This document shows, in pieces, positions 25,279-33,318 of a DNA stretch of 64,000 bases. The position numbers were made by a program, and so were the translations under genes. The notes beneath the pieces were generated by a model. That model had not been told where the DNA came from and did no database searches. It saw only the letters and a program-made list of their open reading frames with translations. How positions within the stretch are numbered: the first letter of the stretch is position 1; each line of letters opens with the position of its first letter. Source of the DNA: an uncultured Gemmiger sp. (GTDB taxonomy: Bacteria; Bacillota; Clostridia; Oscillospirales; Ruminococcaceae); contig CALXHR010000001.1 of assembly GCA_944388175.1 (NCBI GenBank), forward strand, positions 1-64,000. The letters are read 5' to 3'.

Positions 25279-26139
25279 ATGGCGTATATTACAAAAGGCA
25301 TCGGCGGGTTTTACTACGTCCGTACAGCGCAGGGCATCGTCGAGTGTAAGGCGCGCGGCGTTTTCCGCAAGCGCGGCATCACGCCGGTGGCGGGGGATAA
25401 TGTCGTGCTCTCTGCCGACGGCAGTTTGATCGAGGAGATTCTGCCGCGCAAAAATGTGTTCGTGCGCCCGCCGGTAGCCAATTTGGATGTGCTGTTCATC
25501 GTGGCCAGCACAACGCAGCCGGTGCCCAGCACACTGGTGCTGGACGCGCTGACGTCGGCCGCCCTGTACAAGGGCGTGCAGCCGGTGCTGGTGGTGACCA
25601 AGGCGGACCTGAAAGCGGCCGACGCCCTGGCCGAAGCTTATGCGAACAGTGGTATCCCGCTTATTTTGCTGCACTACGAAAGCGGCGAAAGGCTGGATGT
25701 GGTGCGCGGGTATATCCAAGGGCACTTGTGCGCTTTTTGCGGCAACTCCGGCGTCGGGAAATCCACGCTGCTCAACGCACTCGCGCCGGAACTGCAGCGC
25801 GAGACCGGGCAGATCAGCCAGAAACTGGGCCGTGGCCGCCACACCACGCGCGAGGTGGAAATTTTCGAGATTTGCGGCGGCCGTCTGGCCGATACGCCGG
25901 GCTTTGCCAGCCTGGAAGCCCAAAAACTGGCCCGCATCCCCAAAGAGGAATTGCAGCATACCTTCCCGGAATTTGAACCCTATTTTGGGCAGTGCCGTTT
26001 CACCGGCTGTTCCCACCGTACCGAGACCGGCTGTGCGGTGCGCGCCGCTGTGGAAGCGGGCAAGATCAGCCCGTCGCGCTATGCCAGCTACCTTGCTTTG
26101 TATGAGGAAGCCAGCGCCCGGAAAGCGTGGGAACCATGA
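25279..26139 (+). CDS. rsgA: small-subunit biogenesis GTPase RsgA
   Basis: 286 residues from ATG 25279; TTG 25261 and GTG 25270 are in-frame alternatives overlapping or abutting prkC. Circularly permuted GTPase: N-terminal OB fold (VLSADGSLIEEILPRKN), G4 VVTKADL, G1 CGNSGVGKSTLLNAL, G3 DTPGFAS, and a C-terminal zinc knuckle QCRFTGCSHRTETGCAV. It checks 30S maturation. rpe, usually next in Bacillus, is absent. Confidence 0.95.
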   Translation: MAYITKGIGGFYYVRTAQGIVECKARGVFRKRGITPVAGDNVVLSADGSLIEEILPRKNVFVRPPVANLDVLFIVASTTQPVPSTLVLDALTSAALYKGVQPVLVVTKADLKAADALAEAYANSGIPLILLHYESGERLDVVRGYIQGHLCAFCGNSGVGKSTLLNALAPELQRETGQISQKLGRGRHTTREVEIFEICGGRLADTPGFASLEAQKLARIPKEELQHTFPEFEPYFGQCRFTGCSHRTETGCAVRAAVEAGKISPSRYASYLALYEEASARKAWEP

Positions 26140-26771
26140 CGGGGCGCGCTGTGGTGTTTTCAGCTGTGGAGGTCGGGCCAGAGATGGCCGGTTATCTACA
26201 GCCGGGGGATTTTATCGTGGCCTGCGACGCCGGGTACCGCAACGCCGCCCGCCTGGGGGTAAAACCGGACCTGATCGTGGGGGATTTTGATTCCGCCCCG
26301 CAGCCGCAGACCGATCGCGAAACCATCGTGCTGCCGCATGTCAAGGATGATACCGACACGCAGTTTGCCGCCCGCTGGCTGGTGGAGCACGGCTGCACCG
26401 AAGCCGTGTTGCTGGGCGCTTTGGGCGGCGCGCGTGTGGAGCATATGTTCGCCAACATTTCTACCGGCTTGTATCTTTCGCTGCACGGCGTCAAGACCAT
26501 TCTGGCCGACGCGCGCAGCGAGATGCACTACCTGCTGCCCGGCCAGCCGCTGCGCCTTGCGCGGCGGGACTGGATGTATTTGTCTGTGTTTGCGCTGGGC
26601 GCGCCGCTTTCCGGCGTGACGCTGCAGGGGGTGTACTACCCGCTGCGGGACGCCACCCTGACGGAACTGGACTACCCGCTTGGCACCAGCAATGAGTTTA
26701 CGGCCCCTGAGGCCTGCCTGCAATGCACGGCGGGCCATGGCCTGGTGGTGCTGACGCGCGCCGACGGTTGA
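26136..26771 (+). CDS. thiN: thiamine pyrophosphokinase
   Basis: 211 residues, start ATG 26136 overlapping the rsgA stop. Converts thiamine to thiamine pyrophosphate. Motifs: FIVACDAGYRNAARLG, DLIVGDFDSAPQP, and VKDDTDTQFAARW (the TDT motif), then GALGGARVEHMFANI. The C-terminal half is the beta-sandwich thiamine-binding domain. Confidence 0.93.
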   Translation: MTGRAVVFSAVEVGPEMAGYLQPGDFIVACDAGYRNAARLGVKPDLIVGDFDSAPQPQTDRETIVLPHVKDDTDTQFAARWLVEHGCTEAVLLGALGGARVEHMFANISTGLYLSLHGVKTILADARSEMHYLLPGQPLRLARRDWMYLSVFALGAPLSGVTLQGVYYPLRDATLTELDYPLGTSNEFTAPEACLQCTAGHGLVVLTRADG

Positions 26772-26798
26772 CACACATCCCCTGCCCGCGCATAGTAT
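26768..26798 (+). promoter_or_regulatory. candidate promoter of spoVM (possibly sigma-E type)
   Basis: TTGACA (26768-26773, overlapping the thiN stop) is 17 nt from CATAGTAT (26791-26798). The -10 resembles the CATA start of sigma-E/K promoters more than TATAAT; in Bacillus spoVM is transcribed in the mother cell. The sigma factor is an inference. Confidence 0.4.
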
Positions 26799-26834
26799 GG
26801 CGTACACGAACGACAGAAAGTGAGGTGTACGCCG

Positions 26835-26903
26835 ATGCATGTGGTCGTGGTCCGCTGCCCGCGCGCGCTGCGCTGGCTGCTTCGCGCAGCTTTTAAAGTA
26901 TAA
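26835..26903 (+). CDS. spoVM: stage V sporulation protein M (22-residue micro-gene)
   Basis: ATG 26835 to TAA 26903, with GAGGTG 8 nt before the start. The peptide begins MHVVVVRCPRALRWLLR and ends AAFKV. It has the SpoVM plan: a hydrophobic beta-like start, an invariant-type Pro at position 9, then a basic amphipathic helix (known SpoVM peptides: M-K-F-Y-T-I-K-L-P-K-F-L...). Its place, directly after thiN, is where spoVM lies in Bacillus, and the next genes encode the SpoIVA partner SipL and SpoIVA itself. SpoVM recognises the convex forespore membrane and anchors SpoIVA there. It is shorter than the Bacillus form (26). Confidence 0.82.
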   Translation: MHVVVVRCPRALRWLLRAAFKV

Positions 26904-26915
26904 CCGGTTTTGCAA

Positions 26916-26947
26916 AACCTCTGCCGCAAGGCAGGGGTTATTTTTTT
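26916..26947 (+). terminator. intrinsic terminator after spoVM
   Basis: A 10-bp stem (26916-26925 with 26930-26939, one G.U) and a GCAA tetraloop, then seven T at 26941-26947. It ends the thiN-spoVM transcript before sipL. Confidence 0.88.
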
Positions 26948-27010
26948 GCCGCTGCGCATATACATGCACCAGAAAGCCAACCAAGCGCTAGATGGAAAGG
27001 GGCAATCACA

Positions 27011-28561
27011 ATGGAACTCAAGGTGTTTAAGGACACCCTTGCAGCCTACGGCGGCCGGTGGGAAAGCCGGCAGGAACTGCCCGTAGAGACCGAGATTTTG
27101 ATCCCGGATTATCTGCCGGCGGTGTTCAAGATCGTCAAGTGCCGGGTGGAACCGGTGCTACTGCAGAACCGCGTCGCCGGCACCCGCTGGCAGTATGAGG
27201 GATACCTGCGCTGTACGGTATACTACCAAAGCGATGAACCGGGCTGCCGCCTGTACCGGGTGGAACAGAAATTTGCCTTTGAAAAATCGGCCGAGCTCCC
27301 GGCCGGCAGCTACGCCGAAGGCCCGGCGCAGACCTGGGGGGAACTGGAATATTGCAACTGCCGGGCAGTCAGCGAGCACCGCATCGACCTGCGCGGCGCG
27401 TACATTTTGTGCGGGGCGGTCCTGGCCAGGCGGGAGTGCGAACTGCTGACCTCGCTGGCCGATTGCGGCATTGAGCAGCGCGCCCGCACCCTGCGCGGAA
27501 TGCACCGCATCGCCGCCGAGGAAAAACCGCTGACAGCATCCACAACGCTGCCACTGCCGGAAGCCGGCGCGGCGGTGCTGGAGATTGGCGGCTGTTTTGC
27601 CCTGGGCGGGGTGACGCTGCAAACGGGCCAGGCCAGCGTGCAGGGCGCTTTGCAGGTGCAGGTGTGCTGCCAAGCGGCAGATAGCGAGGAACTGACCGTG
27701 CGCACCAAAGAAATCCCGGTGCAGCAGACCGTGGAACTGCCTGGCGCGGCGGCCGAGGATACCTGCGTGGCCTGGGGGGAGATTCAGGCATGCACGCTGG
27801 CGGCGCCAGATAGCGGCGAAGAAGGCGAGTTGAGCGTGGGGTGGAAACTGCATCTGGAAGTCTGGCGCGAGGCATCGTGTACCGTGGTTGCGGATGCCTA
27901 TTCCACCCTGTACCAGACCCAAACGGTACAGACGGCCTGCAAGCTGTTGGCCAAAACGGCAGATTTGGCCCAGACTGTCAATGTGGTGCTGCAAGACGAT
28001 TTGCCCGACCCGGATTTTACCGTAAAAGGCTGCTTTGTCACGCTGGGCAAGGCGATGCCGGTGGCGGCGGAGGATGGCGAGGGCGGCGCGCAGTTTTGCC
28101 TGTGCGGCAAAGGGACGGCGCATGTGCTTTGCGCCGATGCCCGCGGCGAGGTGACCTGTTTTGATAAAAACTTTACCTGGCGGCCGGATGGCGTGTGGCA
28201 GGGTGCAGCGCCCGATGCCTGCGCCAGTATGAGCGCCGCCGTCACCCGCGTCAGCAGCAGCAAAAACGGTGCGCAGCTGCGGGTGGAACTGGAGATCGGC
28301 GTCAGCGGCCTGCTGCTGCAGGCGTATACCGGCGACGCGTTGTGCGAGGTGGAACTGGGCGAGCCATACGAACGCCCGGCCGACGCCCCGGCGCTGTACC
28401 TCTATTACGCGGCGGCCGGGGAGCGCATTTTTGACATCGCCAAGCGGTACCATGCCCGCGCAAAAGACCTGGCGGCGGCCAACCACCTGACGTGCGACGG
28501 CGCCGCCCCGCAGGACGGCACTACGGAAGCGGCCTGCCTGTTGATCCCGGCAGCCCAGTAA
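27011..28561 (+). CDS. sipL: SipL-like DUF3794/LysM spore coat morphogenetic protein
   Basis: 516 residues. Three DUF3794-like segments (about 30-140, 165-265 and 290-390) are followed by a C-terminal LysM-like domain (about 455-510: YYAAAGERIFDIAKRYHARAKDLAAANHL). This is the plan of C. difficile SipL, which binds SpoIVA through LysM. The gene directly precedes spoIVA here, which strongly supports that role. Start ATG 27011 with AAAGGGG upstream. Upstream sequence around 26938-26966 (CATATACAT) could be a sigma-E -10, but I am not confident. Confidence 0.85.
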   Translation: MELKVFKDTLAAYGGRWESRQELPVETEILIPDYLPAVFKIVKCRVEPVLLQNRVAGTRWQYEGYLRCTVYYQSDEPGCRLYRVEQKFAFEKSAELPAGSYAEGPAQTWGELEYCNCRAVSEHRIDLRGAYILCGAVLARRECELLTSLADCGIEQRARTLRGMHRIAAEEKPLTASTTLPLPEAGAAVLEIGGCFALGGVTLQTGQASVQGALQVQVCCQAADSEELTVRTKEIPVQQTVELPGAAAEDTCVAWGEIQACTLAAPDSGEEGELSVGWKLHLEVWREASCTVVADAYSTLYQTQTVQTACKLLAKTADLAQTVNVVLQDDLPDPDFTVKGCFVTLGKAMPVAAEDGEGGAQFCLCGKGTAHVLCADARGEVTCFDKNFTWRPDGVWQGAAPDACASMSAAVTRVSSSKNGAQLRVELEIGVSGLLLQAYTGDALCEVELGEPYERPADAPALYLYYAAAGERIFDIAKRYHARAKDLAAANHLTCDGAAPQDGTTEAACLLIPAAQ

Positions 28562-28575
28562 AGGAGGGGACGACT

Positions 28576-30051
28576 GTGACCCAGCAACAAATCTATCAGA
28601 GCATCGCGCGGCGCACAGGGGGCGATATCTACCTCGGCGTCGTGGGGCCGGTGCGCAGCGGCAAAAGCACCTTTATCAAACGGTTTTCGGAACTGATGCT
28701 GCTGCCGCATATCCAAAACGAAGCGCTGCGCGCCCGCGCGGGCGACGAACTGCCGCAATCGGCGGCCGGCCGCACCATTATGACAACCGAGCCGAAATTC
28801 ATCCCGGAAAAGGCTGTCACCGTAGAACTGTCCGGCGGGGGCAGTTTCCGCGCGCGGCTGATCGACTGTGTCGGGTATATGGTGGAGGGCGCGATCGGCC
28901 ATGAGGAGAACGACGCCCCGCGCATGGTCAAGAGCCCCTGGTTCGACCACGAGGTTCCGTTTGACCTCGCGGCCGAGACTGGCACGCGGCGCGTGATCCG
29001 TGAACATGCCACCGTGGGCGTGCTGGTAACGACCGATGGCTCGGTGGCCGACCTCCCGCGGGAAAATTACTGCGAAGCTGAACGCCGCGTGGCCGAAGAA
29101 TTGGACGCCATCGGCAAACCGTATATCATCCTGCTCAACTGTGCCGAGCCGGAAGCGGAACCAGCGCGGCAGCTGGCGGCCGAATTGCAGGAACGATACC
29201 GCCATGTGGTGTTTCCCATCAACTGCACGACCATGACTGCCGAGACCGTCGACGCGCTGTTGCAGGCGCTGTTGTATGCGTTCCCCATCCAGGAAATCGC
29301 CGTCCACATGCCCGGCTGGGTGACGATGCTGGAACCCGGCCACTGGCTGCAGAGCGCGGTCTACACGGCGCTGCTGGGCTATGCGGCGCAAATCCGCATC
29401 ATGGCCGACGTGGCCGGGAAACGCCCGCAGCTGGACTGCGAATATATCGCGTCGGCGTCGCTGGAAGGCATGGACCTGGGCACCGGCACTGTGCGCATTG
29501 CGGCGGGCATTGCCCCGCATATCTTTTACCGGATTCTGGGCGAGCAGACGGGGTTGGAGATCGTTGACGAAGCCAGTCTGCTGCCCTGCGTGGTCAGCCT
29601 GGCCCGCGCCAAGCGTGCCTACGACAAGATCAAGTCGGCGCTGGAACAGGTCGAAGCGACGGGGTACGGCATCGTCATGCCCGGCATCGACGAATTGACG
29701 CTGGAAGAACCCGAGATCGTGCGCCAGGGCGGGCAGTACGGGGTACGGCTTTCCGCCAGCGCGCCCAGCCTGCACATCATGCGCGCCAACATCCATACCG
29801 AGCTTTCCCCGACGGTGGGCAGCGAACAGCAGGGGGAAGAACTCATCAAAAGCCTGCTGGCGGATTTTGAGACCGACCCCGCCAAACTGTGGGGGACCAA
29901 TATCTTTGGCAAAAGTTTGAATGAACTGGTCAGCGAGGGGGTACAGGCAAAACTGCTGCACATGCCGCAGGACGCCCGGAATCGCCTGCAGCAGACGTTG
30001 GAACGCATCATCAACGAAGGCTGCGACGGGCTGATCTGTATCTTGCTGTGA
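28576..30051 (+). CDS. spoIVA: stage IV sporulation protein A (coat assembly ATPase)
   Basis: 491 residues, like the 492 of B. subtilis. N-terminal ATPase domain: IYQSIARRTGGDIYLGVVGP, Walker A GPVRSGKSTFIKRF, TIMTTEPKFIPEKAV, switch region LIDCVGYMVEGAIGHEE. The middle and C-terminal domains end with FGKSLNELVSEGVQAKL and a short EGCDGLICILL tail. SpoIVA polymerises with ATP on the forespore surface as the coat foundation. Start GTG 28576 with AAGGAGGGG; the open frame extends upstream without homology. Confidence 0.96.
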   Translation: MTQQQIYQSIARRTGGDIYLGVVGPVRSGKSTFIKRFSELMLLPHIQNEALRARAGDELPQSAAGRTIMTTEPKFIPEKAVTVELSGGGSFRARLIDCVGYMVEGAIGHEENDAPRMVKSPWFDHEVPFDLAAETGTRRVIREHATVGVLVTTDGSVADLPRENYCEAERRVAEELDAIGKPYIILLNCAEPEAEPARQLAAELQERYRHVVFPINCTTMTAETVDALLQALLYAFPIQEIAVHMPGWVTMLEPGHWLQSAVYTALLGYAAQIRIMADVAGKRPQLDCEYIASASLEGMDLGTGTVRIAAGIAPHIFYRILGEQTGLEIVDEASLLPCVVSLARAKRAYDKIKSALEQVEATGYGIVMPGIDELTLEEPEIVRQGGQYGVRLSASAPSLHIMRANIHTELSPTVGSEQQGEELIKSLLADFETDPAKLWGTNIFGKSLNELVSEGVQAKLLHMPQDARNRLQQTLERIINEGCDGLICILL

Positions 30052-30067
30052 GATGGGGGAACCGCCA

Positions 30068-30280
30068 GTGCTGAAACGAATGAGCCGCACCGAAAAAGAG
30101 CGCCGCGCCATGCAAAGCGAACTGCAGGCAGCCCTGCGGGCCATGCGCGCCAACGAGGCCGCCTTTGAGGAAGTCCAGGACCCGGTCTGCATAGAACAGC
30201 TCACCTACCAGCATGCGGCGCTGATGTGCCGCTGCCGCGCGCTGCTGCGAGCCTTGCGGGCGGCGGGGGCGGACCCATGA
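30068..30280 (+). CDS. DUF2508 (YaaL-like) small protein
   Basis: 70 residues from GTG 30068 (GGGGGA upstream); ATG 30053 is an alternative. Mostly helical and charged: RTEKERRAMQSELQAALRAM, then FEEVQDPVCIEQLTYQHAAL. YaaL/DUF2508 genes typically precede bofA, and this one overlaps bofA by 4 nt. Function unknown. Confidence 0.72.
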   Translation: MLKRMSRTEKERRAMQSELQAALRAMRANEAAFEEVQDPVCIEQLTYQHAALMCRCRALLRALRAAGADP

Positions 30281-30531
30281 CGGGGCCCTGGGCCTGGGGG
30301 GCGGCGGGGGTCTGCGTGGCGGTGGTGTTCTGGTGCGCATTGCACCAGCGTCGGCCGCTGCGTACCCTGCTGACAGGCGCGTTGTGCGGGCTGGGGGCGC
30401 TGGCCGCGGTGGCGCTGCTGGCGCCGGCCACCGGGGTGGAACTGCCGCTCAACCGGTTTACAGCCTTTGTGGCGGCCGTGCTGGGCTTGCCTGGCGTGGT
30501 GACGCTTTTGCTGCTGCAGCTGCTTTTATAA
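30277..30531 (+). CDS. bofA: BofA-like membrane protein (pro-sigma-K processing regulator family)
   Basis: 84 residues with two or three membrane helices and the family C-terminal pattern ELPLNRFTAFVAAVLGLPGV ending in a Leu-rich helix. In Bacillus BofA inhibits the SpoIVFB protease that activates sigma-K. The M50 protein at 7166 is not the SpoIVFB partner by context. Overlaps the YaaL-like gene (ATGA). Confidence 0.8.
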   Translation: MTGPWAWGAAGVCVAVVFWCALHQRRPLRTLLTGALCGLGALAAVALLAPATGVELPLNRFTAFVAAVLGLPGVVTLLLLQLLL

Positions 30532-30534
30532 ACC

Positions 30535-30563
30535 TTGCCAAGCCGGCGGATTTGTGCTATACT
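30535..30563 (+). promoter_or_regulatory. sigma-A promoter of rnpB
   Basis: TTGCCA (30535-30540), 17-nt spacer, TATACT (30558-30563), about 9 nt before the RNA 5' end. Confidence 0.8.
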
Positions 30564-30571
30564 AAGCCGAA

Positions 30572-30919
30572 AACGAGTGGAACATACGGCGGCGGGACAG
30601 TTCGCAAGAACTGCCTGAGGAAAGTCCGGGCTTCACAGAGGCATGGCAACTGCTAACGGCAGCCGGGGGCGACCCCAGGGATAGTGCAACAGAAAGAAAC
30701 CGCCGCGCCCTGGCGCGGTAAGGATGGAAAGGCGAGGTAAGAGCTCACCAGCGCACTGGCGACTTTGCGGCTATGTAAACCCTGCTTGAAGCAACATCCG
30801 TATGGGACATGATGCGGAGCCTCGCGCGTCCCGGTGATGGCGTGAGCCTTGCGGCGACGCAAGGCCAAGATAGATCGTCGTTTGATACAGAACCCGGCTT
30901 ACGGTCCAGTCGTTTTTTT
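30572..30919 (+). ncRNA. rnpB: RNase P RNA (bacterial class A-like)
   Basis: Catalytic RNA that cuts tRNA 5' leaders. Recognised from GAGGAAAGTCCGGGCTTCAC, then AGTGCAACAGAAAG and AACCGCC, GGTAAGGATGGAAAGG, and near the 3' end AGATAGATCGTCG and ACAGAACCCGGCTTA. Helix P1 closes the molecule: AACGAGTGGA (30572-30581) pairs with 30905-30914 with one mismatch. A T-run at 30913-30919 forms the 3' end. Confidence 0.95.
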
Positions 30920-30928
30920 GCAATCCGG

Positions 30929-30963
30929 CACACTCGCCGCTTTTCGGCGCGGGTGTGTTTTTT
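30929..30963 (+). terminator. second terminator downstream of rnpB
   Basis: CACACTCG...CGGGTGTG stem-loop (30929-30957) followed by TTTTTT. Confidence 0.75.
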
Positions 30964-31103
30964 GTTTGGCAAAAAGCAAAACTGGCGGGCCCGGCACCGC
31001 CGTGCCCGGGAACAAAAAGCGGCCCGGCTCTTGCAAAAAAGCATAAAGCGAAAGCAACAGCCGGGGCTGCGTTTACGGGGCGGCGGGCAAGCCCTTTAGG
31101 GGG

Positions 31104-31625
31104 TCAGATCCGTTCATATTCCAGCATGGCATTGCGAAGCCGGTTGAATACATGGTAGGCGTGGTCCGGGCTCCAGTGGTAAACATTGCGCAGCTGCTCC
31201 AATGTTTCCCCTTCCAAAAAAGCGCCGGCCATACGGCGCACGTCCAGTTCCTGCTGTGCCAGGTATTCGTGCAGGCACACGCTGTTCTCGAAACCTCCAT
31301 GCGGGGGCAGAAGAATCTCGGCCAGGGTGACGGGGTTGTCCGCGCTTACCGGCTGATCGATCGACAGGTCCTTGTACAATACCCGCCAAAGGGCTTGCCG
31401 CTCCCGCATTACCGCATCCCAGGCAAGGCGGTAGGCGCGCCGCCACCCCCGCCCGGAGGAAACAGCGAAGCCTTCCGGGTCGTCCCGGTAGACCGAAAGA
31501 ATGGCGGCCCATGCCGCCTGGCGCAGTTCCGGGTTCTGCAGGGGGGCGTTGGCGGCGTGGCATACACGGGTGATCGCATCTTCGATCATGGCGCGCTCCC
31601 GGCAGGAAAGTTCGCGCTTTTTCAT
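31104..31625 (-). CDS. sigma-70-like protein, unclassified
   Basis: 173 residues. I do not recognise a named family, but the layout is that of a small sigma factor: a helical segment (about 35-85: AWAAILSVYRDDPEGFAVSS, then RAYRLAWDAVMRERQALW), the linker LSIDQPVSADNPVTLAEILL that resembles the region 2-to-3 junction of sigma-70 proteins, and a C-terminal helix-turn-helix like region 4 (LEGETLEQLRNVYHWSPDHA). Start ATG 31623-31625 overlaps the preceding gene's stop (ATGA). It lies in a two-gene leftward unit inserted between rnpB and an RluA gene. Confidence 0.6.
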   Translation of the reverse strand: MKKRELSCRERAMIEDAITRVCHAANAPLQNPELRQAAWAAILSVYRDDPEGFAVSSGRGWRRAYRLAWDAVMRERQALWRVLYKDLSIDQPVSADNPVTLAEILLPPHGGFENSVCLHEYLAQQELDVRRMAGAFLEGETLEQLRNVYHWSPDHAYHVFNRLRNAMLEYERI

Positions 31626-32044
31626 ACGCCATCCCCGGCCCGGCGCGTATGGCGAGGCTTGCCGCGCTCGGGAAATTCAGGCGGCGGGGACATTTCCAGA
31701 CAAGTTCCCACCCAGGCGTTCAGGTCCTGCCGCCATTCCATCGCATATAAAAGCGGGAAAGCATAGCCCATATCCCGCAAAATGGCGCTTAACGCCCGGT
31801 TTTTGGCGGTTCCGCCTTTCGGGGAAAAATGGACGCCGCCTTTTTCGGCGGGGAATAAAAGCAGAAAACGCCCGTCTGGGGAATATTTCCCCTTAAAATC
31901 CCGCACATCGCCCACAGCTTGAAAAAACGCTTTGTTCATGTAAAGGGAACCTTTTTCGCCCAGAGAGAGACGTGGAAGCGCATGGGTTTTGTTTGGCAGC
32001 GGGAAATCTAAAAATTGCGAGAGGTCAAAAGCGGAATCTTTCAT
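31622..32044 (-). CDS. hypothetical protein, partner of the sigma-like gene
   Basis: 140 residues, not recognised. N-terminal half has FLDFPLPNKTHALPRLSLGE and a basic FKGKYSPDGRFLLLFPAEKG; the C-terminal half has LRDMGYAFPLLYAMEWRQDL and a Pro/Arg-rich tail. No membrane segment or signal peptide. ATG 32042-32044 with AAAGGAG upstream. Less GC-rich than its neighbours by eye, with TTT and AAA codons frequent. Translationally coupled to the sigma-like gene. Confidence 0.7.
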   Translation of the reverse strand: MKDSAFDLSQFLDFPLPNKTHALPRLSLGEKGSLYMNKAFFQAVGDVRDFKGKYSPDGRFLLLFPAEKGGVHFSPKGGTAKNRALSAILRDMGYAFPLLYAMEWRQDLNAWVGTCLEMSPPPEFPERGKPRHTRRAGDGV

Positions 32045-32150
32045 GGTTGTACAACTCCTTTCTCACGCAGGTTCCTGCGGAAGTCGTTAACAGGATACAA
32101 CGAAAAATGCTTATATGCCAGTGGCGAAAGCACTGAACTTTCTGGAAAAA

Positions 32151-32178
32151 ATTGTACATTTTGACGATATTCGTTCAA
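32151..32178 (-). promoter_or_regulatory. candidate promoter of the two-gene island
   Basis: On the minus strand TTGAAC (32173-32178), 16-nt spacer, TACAAT (32151-32156), leaving a leader of about 100 nt that includes a GCAGGTTCCTGC palindrome. Confidence 0.5.
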
Positions 32179-32266
32179 TACGTGGTCCCGCGCGCCGAAG
32201 CGGCGATGCACAACAGAGCCTTATGTTTTCGCACAAAAGTAGGGGAACCGCTGGCAGAGTTTGGAT

Positions 32267-32295
32267 TTGCATCCCGGCAGGCTTTGTGCTATAAT
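32267..32295 (+). promoter_or_regulatory. sigma-A promoter of the RluA-family gene
   Basis: TTGCAT (32267-32272), 17-nt spacer, TATAAT (32290-32295). Transcription would begin near 32302, which excludes the ATG at 32304 as a normal start. Confidence 0.75.
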
Positions 32296-32333
32296 ACTGC
32301 AATATGGGTGCAGTAGGGGAAGAGGTGCAGCGC

Positions 32334-33233
32334 GTGGAACTTCAGTTTGTCGTGCCGCCGGCTGCCGAAGGGCAGCCCCTGGGCCGTTTCCTGCGTTCCC
32401 GGGGCGTGACGGCGGGCATGATCCGCGCCGTCAAGCATACGGGTGGCGGCTTTTTTGCGGATGCGGAACCGCTGCACACCAACCAGGCGGTACATGCCGG
32501 CCAGTGCGTGCATTTTGCGCTGCCGCCGGACCCGCCCACCAGCGTTGTGCCGCAGCCGGTGCCGCTGCGGATTGTCTATGAGGATGATTTTGCCGCTGTG
32601 CTGGACAAGCCGGCCGGGCTGGCCGTGCACCCGACGCTCAACTACCCGGACCACACGCTGGCGAACGGATGGATTGAGCATCTGCGCCAGCAGGGCAAAA
32701 CGGGCGTGTTCCGCCCGGTGAACCGGATCGACAAAAACACCAGCGGCCTGGTATTGTGCGCGCAAAATGCGTTTGCGGCGCCCTTGCTGGCGGCTGGCGC
32801 ACAAAAGTGTTATCTGGCCATTGTACAGGGGGAGATGTCGCCCGGGCCGGGCCAGGTGGAAGCGCCCACCGGTCGGCGCGGCGATTCCATCATTGGGCGC
32901 TGTGTCACGCCGCACGGCAAATACAGCCTGACGGCCTACACAGTGCTGGCGGCCGGGGGCGGCTGCAGCCTGCTGGCGTGTGTGCCGCGTACCGGCCGCA
33001 CGCATCAGATCCGGGTGCATATGGCGTATATCGGCCATCCCCTGGCGGGGGATACGCTGTATGGCGGCGACAAAAAATATATTGTGCGGCACGCGCTGCA
33101 CTGCGCGGTGCTGCGCTTTCCCCATCCCATGACCGGGGCCTTGCAGCGGGTACAAAGCCCGCTGCCGCCGGATATGCAGGCGCTGGCCCAAAAAGCCGGG
33201 CTGTTGCAGGGCTGGTCCTGGCAGCAACTGTAA
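32334..33233 (+). CDS. RluA-family pseudouridine synthase
   Basis: 299 residues from GTG 32334 with AGAGGTG 6 nt upstream; ATG 32304 lies at the transcription start. N-terminal S4-like domain (about 10-75), then the catalytic domain: IVYEDDFAAVLDKPAGLAVH, the catalytic block FRPVNRIDKNTSGLV with the essential Asp, and the C-terminal RTGRTHQIRVHMAYIGHPLAG. The target RNA (rRNA or tRNA) cannot be told from sequence. Terminator not seen. Confidence 0.9.
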   Translation: MELQFVVPPAAEGQPLGRFLRSRGVTAGMIRAVKHTGGGFFADAEPLHTNQAVHAGQCVHFALPPDPPTSVVPQPVPLRIVYEDDFAAVLDKPAGLAVHPTLNYPDHTLANGWIEHLRQQGKTGVFRPVNRIDKNTSGLVLCAQNAFAAPLLAAGAQKCYLAIVQGEMSPGPGQVEAPTGRRGDSIIGRCVTPHGKYSLTAYTVLAAGGGCSLLACVPRTGRTHQIRVHMAYIGHPLAGDTLYGGDKKYIVRHALHCAVLRFPHPMTGALQRVQSPLPPDMQALAQKAGLLQGWSWQQL

Positions 33234-33318
33234 AAAGAAACGCCGGCCGCGATGCGGCACGGCACAGCGTTTGATTTGTCTTTGCCACGTTTTTTGCGCG
33301 GAAAGGAGATCCCTGATT

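Noticed and set aside
30964-31103. Possible further terminator of the sigma-like gene (CCCGG...CCGGG stem near 30989-31009)
   Set aside because: The stem needs a bulge and the T-run on the minus strand is interrupted; not firm enough to list.
32045-32266. Possible riboswitch or leader RNA between the island and the RluA gene
   Set aside because: Only a short GCAGGTTCCTGC palindrome is visible; no known riboswitch core was found.
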